Source: DASYRX01 sp036003845
GTDB taxonomy: Bacteria; Gemmatimonadota; Gemmatimonadetes; Gemmatimonadales; Gemmatimonadaceae
Assembly: GCA_036003845.1 (NCBI GenBank)
Contig: DASYRX010000079.1
Coordinates: 1 to 33,643 of the forward strand
Direction of reading: 5' to 3'
Length of the DNA: 33,643 nt
The translations under genes and the position numbers were made by a program. The notes beneath the pieces were generated by a model that made no database searches, was not told where the DNA came from, and was given only the letters and a program-made list of their open reading frames with translations. Below, piece after piece: positions 16,387 through 23,027 of this stretch. How positions within the stretch are numbered: the stretch's first letter is position 1; each line of letters opens with the position of its first letter.

Positions 16387-17640
16387 CTAACGCAGCCTCG
16401 CGCGCGCGACGTGCACCCGTGAGCTGTCCCCGGTGATCGTCCACGCCGCGATCAGCGCCTGCTCGTTGTTGTAGCGCTGCAGTGTCATGCGCGGGAATCC
16501 GCTGCCGCGCGCGCCCGACGTCCGCGCGAGCGTGACAGGCGCCGAAAGAGCCCCGTTAGGCATGACGGCCCGGAGTCTCAGCTCCGCAGACGCCGAGTCC
16601 GTTCGCTCCAGCCAGGCCACGATCGCTCGCGCGCTGTCGCCGAGCTGCACGTCGACGCGTCCGATCGGCAGCCCGCCGTCGATGCGGAGCGGCGCGCTGA
16701 AAGTGGTGCCGGCGTCTGTCGAGTACGCGAGCTTCACTCGCGCCGTGTCCTCGGCCGCAGTGAACCAGGCCACAGCGACTGTGTCTCCACGCGCCGCGAT
16801 CGCGGGGCCGTTCACGGGACAACCCGGAATCTTCCAGTTGTCGTTATGCACGACCACCGGTGTTGTCCACGTCGCTCCATCTCGGCGCATGGCGTAGATG
16901 TCGCGGATCTCGGCGTCGCTGCGATCGCGATATACGACGACGGGTCCGCGCGGGGTAACGGCGACGTCTGTCTGGCAGCAATCGCAGACGCGCTCGTCGA
17001 TGATGGACTCGGGGCCGAACGAGCCGGACGGTGCGATGGAAGTTGTCGCGAGTTGCATTTCGTGTGGCTGCGCGGCCATGGCGAATTTGCGGCCGTCGAG
17101 CCACACGGCTCCGACTGAATCGCCGCGAGCGGCGAAAAGCGAGACGAATCCGTGCTCGGCGCGGCCCCTGTCGCGGTGCAAGATCACCGGCTGGGTCCAC
17201 GTTGCGCCTTCGTCCGTCGACTGCGCCACGCGCACTTCGTACGCGTATTTGCCCGTATCGCTCCGCTGCAGCCAGTGCGCGACGAGCCTGCCTGTGGACG
17301 TAGCGAAAACAGACGGGAAGTCTGCCCAGTTCACCATCAGATCGCGTCGCGACACGATGGTAACGGGCGCCGACCATCCAGTGCCGTTGAAGGCGGCAAC
17401 CTTGAGCGACGTGAGCGAGTCGTCCGCTGCCTCGAGCCAGGACATCCACACGCGGCCATCAGGACCGGCGGAAATGTTAGGCTCGCCGCTACGTGGGCCG
17501 GCGGGCGACGGCAGCGTGTCGATTGCCCCGACGGTTGGAGCAGCCTGCGGCGGCGCGCTCTCGCAGGCGCCAAGCACAAGAGCTCCAAGGAGGCTGCATG
17601 CCGATACAATTCGCAACCGGTTCAGTCGCTGCACTGTCAT
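16387..17640 (-). CDS. Sialidase-like (BNR) propeller lipoprotein with CxCC motif
   Basis: A 417-residue lipoprotein (lipobox LVLGAC, Cys26) with a sialidase-like propeller: STDEGATW and STDAGTTF are Asp-boxes, and GPDGRVWMSW, TGRLVAHW and GDTVAVAW are repeated strand motifs. Between blades sit RVCDCCQTD (Cys219, 221, 222) and KIPGCPVNGP (Cys274), a cysteine set that recurs in this family as I remember it and could bind a metal or form disulfides. The sialidase catalytic residues are not apparent, so a sialidase function should not be assumed. It is the first gene of a tight operon with the TlpA-like and PfpI genes (gaps of 2 and 3 bases). The TAG stop lies in the octamer 16385-16392. Confidence 0.82.
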   Translation of the reverse strand: MTVQRLNRLRIVSACSLLGALVLGACESAPPQAAPTVGAIDTLPSPAGPRSGEPNISAGPDGRVWMSWLEAADDSLTSLKVAAFNGTGWSAPVTIVSRRDLMVNWADFPSVFATSTGRLVAHWLQRSDTGKYAYEVRVAQSTDEGATWTQPVILHRDRGRAEHGFVSLFAARGDSVGAVWLDGRKFAMAAQPHEMQLATTSIAPSGSFGPESIIDERVCDCCQTDVAVTPRGPVVVYRDRSDAEIRDIYAMRRDGATWTTPVVVHNDNWKIPGCPVNGPAIAARGDTVAVAWFTAAEDTARVKLAYSTDAGTTFSAPLRIDGGLPIGRVDVQLGDSARAIVAWLERTDSASAELRLRAVMPNGALSAPVTLARTSGARGSGFPRMTLQRYNNEQALIAAWTITGDSSRVHVARARLR

Positions 17641-17722
17641 GTCGAATGCTCGCCAGGCGCTGATCCAGCGTCAACACGCCTGGCGGCCATCGGAGCGGTC
17701 TTGAGCGGCAGAGCTGGCGGAG

Positions 17723-18826
17723 CTACTCCGTCGCCGCGGCAGCATCACCGATAACGGCTGCCCTGACGCACGTAATCGGCGGGAAGCTGTCGGCGAGTGA
17801 GCGCCAGCTCTCTCCTTCGTCCAGGGACGCGAAGAGCTTGCCGTTTCGGGTCCCAAAGTAGAGGCCGTAGTTCCCTAACGAGTCCGTCGAGAAAGCATCG
17901 CGCACAACGGTCTCATACGCCTGACGCTGTGGAAGGCCGCGCGTGCGCGGTTCCCAGCTCGTTCCCCCATTGCTCGTGCGGAAGACGCGAAGCTTGCCTT
18001 CGGCCGCACAATGGAACTCATCCGACTGCATCGGGATGACGTACGCCGTTGCAGCGTCGCGTGGGTGCACAGCGAGGGCGAAACCGAAGTCAGATGGCAG
18101 TGCCTCGCCGATATCGACCCATTGCTGCCCCCAATTGTCGCTACGGTAGACGCCCCAGTGGTTTTGGAGGTAGAGTCGGCCACGTTGTGCCGGATGCGCC
18201 ACGAACTTGTGCACGCACTGCCCGAACTCGGGAAACTTGTTGTCCGGCATGAACTCCGCGCTCAATCCATTGTTGCTGGGATTCCACGTGACGCCGGCGT
18301 CCTCGCTGCGATAGACGCCACCTGTCGAAATCCCGACGAGGATGCGGCGCGGTTCGGCGGGATCGAGCACGATCGTGTGCAGACAGAGCCCGCCGCCGCC
18401 CGGAACCCAGCTCGGGCGATGCGCATGCCTAACGAGGCCGTCGACGGCTGACCATGTTTCGCCCGCGTCACGCGACTCGAACAGGCAGGCCGGCTCGACG
18501 CCGAGGTAAAGCACATCGGGTTGGCTGCTCGTCGCCGGCGCAATCTGCCAGATCTGTTTGAGTTTGAGACCCGAATCCTCCGGAAAGACGACGTTCTTCC
18601 GGTCGGCCGCCGTCCAGTTTCGCGCGAAGTCGTCGCTCGACCTGACGACGCTGCCGTGCTGCCAGGTGTTAGTCGAGGCGAATAATCGCTGACGCTTGGC
18701 GCGCGAGTCGAATGCCATCGCGTACACAGACTCACCGGGGAAATGCGGCCCGTCGACGCGCCAGCGTTTGCGGTCCGCGGTGGACCACAACAAGAACGCA
18801 CCCTTGGTTGTGCCGACCATGAGCAT
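17723..18826 (-). CDS. Cytosolic Asp-box (BNR/VPS10-like) propeller protein
   Basis: A 367-residue protein with no signal peptide. I start it at ATG 18826 because family members begin with a (M)-V-G-T-x-K-G-x-F-L strand (here MLMVGTTKGAFLLWS); in-frame sequence upstream to 18949 looks non-coding. ATG 18820 is equally possible, and no good ribosome site is visible. Asp-box repeats include SRDAGETW, SEDAGVTW, SDNWGQQW, TSNGGTSW and SLDEGESW. PGGGGLCLHTI and the region before it are typical of the short exo-alpha-sialidase-like group. The enzyme label is unproven. It is followed after 82 bases by the sialidase-like lipoprotein gene on the same strand and is divergent from dinB across a 211-base gap. 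Confidence 0.8.
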   Translation of the reverse strand: MLMVGTTKGAFLLWSTADRKRWRVDGPHFPGESVYAMAFDSRAKRQRLFASTNTWQHGSVVRSSDDFARNWTAADRKNVVFPEDSGLKLKQIWQIAPATSSQPDVLYLGVEPACLFESRDAGETWSAVDGLVRHAHRPSWVPGGGGLCLHTIVLDPAEPRRILVGISTGGVYRSEDAGVTWNPSNNGLSAEFMPDNKFPEFGQCVHKFVAHPAQRGRLYLQNHWGVYRSDNWGQQWVDIGEALPSDFGFALAVHPRDAATAYVIPMQSDEFHCAAEGKLRVFRTSNGGTSWEPRTRGLPQRQAYETVVRDAFSTDSLGNYGLYFGTRNGKLFASLDEGESWRSLADSFPPITCVRAAVIGDAAAATE

Positions 18827-19037
18827 CACGTCGCCACGCGGCCCGCGGCGACGCGAGGTTGTTTCGTTAGGCGCTCTCAAGAACGACTCGTCGTCATTTC
18901 CAGTACAAAACCTAAACGGATTGAGCGCATTTGGCGGATCGTCCGTCACAGGAACGAAATTCCTCGGCCGACGATCTTTCGCTTTGCAATGCCGCTCCTA
19001 ATTTCGAACGCCCAATCGGTGCACTCAGGAGGACACC

Positions 19038-19577
19038 ATGGCCACGACAGCTAGTCCGACTCCCGCCCAAATGCCGGCAGTCATCAGTCCGAAAGAGCAG
19101 TTCCTCGCCGCCTTCGAGCAGGAGCACGCGACGACGATGCGCGTGCTCCGCGCGTATCCTGCCGACAAGAGCGAGTTGCAACCGCATCCCAAGAGCAAGT
19201 CGGCGCGTGATCTTGCGTTCACATTTGTTCTGGAGATGGCGTTCGTCGAGAGGGCGCTGACAGCCGGCTTCGACTGGTCGCAGCCGCCGGCCTTCCCCGA
19301 GACGCCGCCGAGTCTCGAGGCGATCATCGACGCGTTCGAGCAGGGTCACAAGCGGGTTGCCGACATCATCGCCGGCCTACGCGACGACCAGCTCTTCGAA
19401 ACGGTGAAGTTCTTCGTCGCACCCAAGACAATTGGCGACGTGCCGAAGATCCAGTTCATGTGGATGAACTTGTGCGACCAGATCCACCATCGCGGCCAAT
19501 TGTCGGTTTATTTGCGCATGGCCGAGGGCAAGGTGCCGTCGATCTACGGTCCAACGGCAGACGAACCCTGGATGTGA
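19038..19577 (+). CDS. DinB-family four-helix protein
   Basis: A 179-residue DinB/YfiT-like protein. The signature NLCDQIHHRGQLSVYLR is near residues 144-160, with His150/His151 as the metal-binding helix end; the first metal His, usually in the second helix, is not obvious (FVLEMAF has Glu), so metal binding may differ. AGGAGG at 19027-19032 is 5 bases before ATG and fixes the start. Members are often thiol-transferases or unassigned metal proteins. It is a single gene ended by the hairpin at 19588-19617. Confidence 0.9.
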   Translation: MATTASPTPAQMPAVISPKEQFLAAFEQEHATTMRVLRAYPADKSELQPHPKSKSARDLAFTFVLEMAFVERALTAGFDWSQPPAFPETPPSLEAIIDAFEQGHKRVADIIAGLRDDQLFETVKFFVAPKTIGDVPKIQFMWMNLCDQIHHRGQLSVYLRMAEGKVPSIYGPTADEPWM

Positions 19578-19587
19578 GCAGTTGTCG

Positions 19588-19617
19588 AGCGGCGCCCTGA
19601 CGCTTCGGGGCGCCGCT
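19588..19617. terminator. Perfect 10-bp hairpin between dinB-like and amidohydrolase genes
   Basis: AGCGGCGCCC (19588-19597) and GGGCGCCGCT (19608-19617) are perfectly complementary with a 10-base loop. It fills the 40-base gap between the convergent genes and could stop transcription from both sides, although the T tracts are short. Confidence 0.6.
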
Positions 19618-20895
19618 TCAGGGTTGCCTAACGAGCGAGCCGCCCTTCATGACCAGCTTCACTCGGCGCAGCGCGGCGATGCTTGCCAACGGGTCGCCGT
19701 CGACGGCGACGATATCCGCCAGCAGTCCGGGACGCAGCGCCCCGATCTGATTCTCCATGTGCAATACCTTCGCCGTCACGGACGTCGCCGCCTTGAGCGC
19801 CGCGAGCGGCGTTAGGCCGTAGTCCACGAGAATCTCGAGCTCGCGCGCGTTGTCGCCGTGCGCGAAGACGCCGACGTCACTGCCGTTGCAGATCGTGACG
19901 CCCGCGGCAACAGCGGCCATGACGCTCGCACGCTTCTCCTTGAGCCGCGGCGGTTCGGGTTCAGCGCCCTTCTTCCAGCCGCGATACTGCGAGACGGCGT
20001 CGCCCGCGGCCACCGTTGGACACAGTGCGACGCCCTTTTCGGCCATGAGTCTGAATACCTCGGTAGTTCCGTTATCGCCGTGTTCGATCGTTTCCACGCC
20101 AGCCATCGTCGCTCGACGCATCGCCTCGGCGGACGACGCATGTGCGACGACCGGGCGGCCGCTGGAGCGCGCCGTCTCGACGATTGTCTTGAGCTCGTCC
20201 TGCGAGAAGGTCGGCCGGGTCTCGCCGCGCGGCCCCCAGCGATAGTCGGCGTAGACCTTGATCCAGTCGGCGCCGTGGCCGATCTGGTCGCGCACGATCC
20301 GCGTTAGGCTTTCGACGCCGTCGGCTTCCTCCGCACCCTGGGGAACGTCCCAGTCCACGGCGAAGCCCTTCGGCCCGTAACTGCCGCGAGCGACGATCGC
20401 GCGCGTCGTGACAATGAGCCGCGGTCCGGGAATGATCTGCTGCTCGATCGCCTGCTTGAGACCGACGTCTGCGTACCCGGCGCCTTCGGTCCCTAAGTCG
20501 CGCAGTGTCGTAAAGCCAGCAAGCAGCGTCGCGCGCAGATGATTAGTCGCGCGCGCCACCCGCAGCGCCTGCGACTCGTGCAGGACCTGATCGTCCCACG
20601 ACGTTTCGTTGTACGGATGGAGCAGGACGTGCGAATGCGCGTCGATGAGACCGGGCAGGAGCGTGGTGCCCGGCAAATCGATCGTCTGCGCGTCGCGCGG
20701 GACCTGGACGTCTCCCGCCGCACCGATGGCCACGATGCGCTCTCCCGTCACGACGAGGATCACGCCCTCGCGCGCGCGATCGCTCACACCGTCCCAGACG
20801 CGCGCCGGACGCAGGACGTAGGACGTGGGCACTTGAGCGGCAAGGTCTGCACCAAGCGTTAGGCAGATCGCGAGGCAGGCTAGGCGCACTTTCAT
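19618..20895 (-). CDS. Exported metal-dependent amidohydrolase (imidazolonepropionase/prolidase-like)
   Basis: A 425-residue amidohydrolase with a signal peptide ending DLAAQ (residue 21). All metal ligands are in order: HSH (His87, His89), Lys213 in WIKVYAD, His252 in VVAHASS, His272 in ETIEHGD and Asp340 in CNGSDVG. The C-terminal strand domain (GALRPGLLADIVAVDGDPL) is the normal urease-like end. The family includes Xaa-Pro dipeptidases and other amide hydrolases; the substrate cannot be read. The ATG overlaps the stop of the DUF502 gene by four bases (ATGA), so it is translationally coupled as the third gene of the operon that begins with the CstB-like gene. Confidence 0.9.
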   Translation of the reverse strand: MKVRLACLAICLTLGADLAAQVPTSYVLRPARVWDGVSDRAREGVILVVTGERIVAIGAAGDVQVPRDAQTIDLPGTTLLPGLIDAHSHVLLHPYNETSWDDQVLHESQALRVARATNHLRATLLAGFTTLRDLGTEGAGYADVGLKQAIEQQIIPGPRLIVTTRAIVARGSYGPKGFAVDWDVPQGAEEADGVESLTRIVRDQIGHGADWIKVYADYRWGPRGETRPTFSQDELKTIVETARSSGRPVVAHASSAEAMRRATMAGVETIEHGDNGTTEVFRLMAEKGVALCPTVAAGDAVSQYRGWKKGAEPEPPRLKEKRASVMAAVAAGVTICNGSDVGVFAHGDNARELEILVDYGLTPLAALKAATSVTAKVLHMENQIGALRPGLLADIVAVDGDPLASIAALRRVKLVMKGGSLVRQP

Positions 20896-21485
20896 TTGGA
20901 TCGCACGACCTCGTTCGCGGGTGGTGTTTTATCGTGCAGCTCGGGAACGTCCGTTACGCCGCCAGAGACGATGAAGGCCATCACATCGGAGCTGCTGGCC
21001 TTGATGCGCTCGACGTCTTTCCCCGGTACGAGGAGCAAACTCCCCGCGAAGTTGTACGATTGCGGGAAGTAGACGCCGACGAAATCCTCCAGCCCCAGTT
21101 TGGCGAGCGACTTTTGTGTCACGAAGCCTAACGCGCGCGCTTCTCCGCCGGGAAGGATGCGCACGGCGACGGGCTGATCGAACCGGCGCTTTTCACCGAC
21201 GAATGCATTGACCAGATCCTTCGTCGACGAGTACAGGAAACGCACGAATGGCAGACGCTCCAGAATCCGATCGAAGACTCCCATCAGCGAGCGCGCCAGA
21301 AACGTCGAGCCGATGAAACCGACGAGCGTGATGAGCGCGAGCGTGAGGACAAAGCCGAGCCCAGGGATGCTGAGTCCAAGCCAGCCGTCGATCGTCTGGA
21401 AGATCACGACGAGGATGTACACCGTCACGGCGACCGGCGCGATGAAGACCAGGCCGCGCAGGAAGTATCCAACGATGCGGCGCAT
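20892..21485 (-). CDS. DUF502 family membrane protein
   Basis: A 197-residue protein with two membrane segments (about 6-29 and 43-64) and the DUF502 landmarks: RGLVFIAPVAVTVYI at the start, a lumenal loop ending IPGLGF, then FLYSSTKDLVNAF, GFVTQK and a VYFPQSYNFAGSLLLVPG strand region. This family is widespread in diderms and plants and has no settled role; plant members (LCV/COV) affect vascular patterning through trafficking. It starts 3 bases after the CstB-like stop and overlaps the amidohydrolase start by 4 bases. Confidence 0.9.
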   Translation of the reverse strand: MRRIVGYFLRGLVFIAPVAVTVYILVVIFQTIDGWLGLSIPGLGFVLTLALITLVGFIGSTFLARSLMGVFDRILERLPFVRFLYSSTKDLVNAFVGEKRRFDQPVAVRILPGGEARALGFVTQKSLAKLGLEDFVGVYFPQSYNFAGSLLLVPGKDVERIKASSSDVMAFIVSGGVTDVPELHDKTPPANEVVRSK

Positions 21486-21488
21486 GTG

Positions 21489-22919
21489 TTACGTGTCTGC
21501 CTTTGTCACTGGGAGGCCGGCTGCTTGCCATGCGCTGTAGCCCCCTTCCATGTTGGCCACGTTAGGCACGCCGTGCGCCAACAACACGCTCGTGCCGATT
21601 CCCGATCGCCCGCCAGTCGCGCAGTGCAGCACGAGCTGACGGCGACCGTCCGCCAGCTCCGCCGCGCGCCGCGCCAACTCCCCGAGCGGGACGTGTACCG
21701 CACCGGGAATGTGTCCCTGCGACCACTCGTTCGCGTCGCGCACGTCCACAATGATGGCGCTGCCACTCCGCACGCGTGTCGCCACGTCATTCGCGGAAAG
21801 CTGTGGGATCGTCTGCCCGGCCGCGCCGTCTTGTAACGCGTCGGCGCCGAACCAGCCGCGCACGCGATCGATGCCGATCAGTTTGAGCTCTCGCACGGCG
21901 GACTGCGCGACCATCTCGCCATCCTCGCCAGCGAGCAAAAACACGTCACGATCGTAAGGAACGAGCCATCCGGCGCGCGCGACGAACGAATTGTTGAGTG
22001 GGAGATTGATCGTTCCCGGCACGCCGCCCCGCGCGAAGAGCGTCGTCGGTCGCAAGTCGATGACGGACGCACCGCCGGCGAGCAGCTCCGACAAACGTTC
22101 TGCTGCCTGACGCGTTACCGGCTGCGCGATGCTATGATCCGGCGGCCCGTCGCGATTGACACGTTTCATCGTCGCGAAATAGGGCGGTGGCTCCGACTGG
22201 CTATCGAGCACCTCGTTGGCGAAAGCTTCCGCATCGCGCACCTGCAACGCCCAGTTCGAGAGCTTTTCGTAGCCAAGCGTGGAAGACGGAACGGCGCCTA
22301 ACGCTTTACCGCAGGCCGAACCGGCGCCGTGGCCGGGCCAGATTTGCAGGTGATCCGGGTACATGGCCACAAACTCTTGGAGCGAGGCATATAGCTGGCG
22401 GGCGTTGTCGCGCATCGTTCCGGCAACTCCGGCGGAGCGCTCCAACAGGTCGGGGCGGCCAACGTCGCCGACGAAAAGGAAGTCACCCGTGAAGGCGCCC
22501 ATCGGGTGCTTCGAGACGAGAGTGTCCGTGACGACGAACGTTAGGTGTTCCGGTGTGTGTCCGGGAGTGTGCAGCGCGCGGACTTCCACTCGACCGATTC
22601 TCACCACGTCGTCGTGACGCAGCAGCGTCGTCGTGCCGCTCTCCTGTGCAAAGCCGTACTGCCAGTCCTTGCCGCCCTCCCGCGAAAGCAGCAGCCGAGC
22701 GTGCACTCGGCGAGCCAGCTCGCGCGAGCCGGACACGAAATCGGCGTGGATGTGCGTCTCGGTGACGTGCGTGATCCGGAAGCCGTGCGCCGCAGCGGCG
22801 CCGATGTAGACGTCGAGGTTGCGATTGGGGTCTACAACCAGCGCTTCACCGGTTTCCTGGCAGGCGACCATGTAGCTCGCCTGAGCGAGCCCCTCATGAT
22901 AAAATCGCTGTAAGTACAC
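21489..22919 (-). CDS. CstB-like persulfide dioxygenase-rhodanese fusion
   Basis: A 476-residue protein with three parts: a metallo-beta-lactamase-fold persulfide dioxygenase (about 1-240; THIHADFVSG with His56, His58, Asp60, then HTPGHTPEH and WPGHGAGSACG), a first rhodanese fold (about 265-365) lacking the active Cys (the loop reads LLAGEDGEM), and a second rhodanese with an intact loop HCATGGRSG (Cys433). This is the order known from Staphylococcus aureus CstB, which converts low-molecular-weight persulfides to thiosulfate and sulfite; a role in sulfide detoxification is therefore likely. I start it at GTG 22919 because homologues begin M-Y-L/F-Q-x-F-Y; the TTG at 22955 is an alternative. 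There is no Shine-Dalgarno, but a promoter sits directly upstream. Confidence 0.87.
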   Translation of the reverse strand: MYLQRFYHEGLAQASYMVACQETGEALVVDPNRNLDVYIGAAAAHGFRITHVTETHIHADFVSGSRELARRVHARLLLSREGGKDWQYGFAQESGTTTLLRHDDVVRIGRVEVRALHTPGHTPEHLTFVVTDTLVSKHPMGAFTGDFLFVGDVGRPDLLERSAGVAGTMRDNARQLYASLQEFVAMYPDHLQIWPGHGAGSACGKALGAVPSSTLGYEKLSNWALQVRDAEAFANEVLDSQSEPPPYFATMKRVNRDGPPDHSIAQPVTRQAAERLSELLAGGASVIDLRPTTLFARGGVPGTINLPLNNSFVARAGWLVPYDRDVFLLAGEDGEMVAQSAVRELKLIGIDRVRGWFGADALQDGAAGQTIPQLSANDVATRVRSGSAIIVDVRDANEWSQGHIPGAVHVPLGELARRAAELADGRRQLVLHCATGGRSGIGTSVLLAHGVPNVANMEGGYSAWQAAGLPVTKADT

Positions 22920-22925
22920 GGCGTA

Positions 22926-22955
22926 ATTATGCCCCAGCGCTGCCAACGCGAGCAA
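22926..22955 (-). promoter_or_regulatory. Sigma-70-like promoter for the CstB-like gene, probably leaderless
   Basis: On the minus strand TTGCTC (22955-22950) and CATAAT (22931-22926) are 18 bases apart. Six bases separate the -10 box from GTG 22919, so transcription would start at or next to the start codon, which agrees with the missing Shine-Dalgarno. Confidence 0.5.
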
Positions 22956-23027
22956 TTCGCTTGCGTCATGCGTAACTCGTGGTTCGATCTTTCCGCCGCC
23001 GACTGCGGCGTTGCCAAGGTGGCCCTA

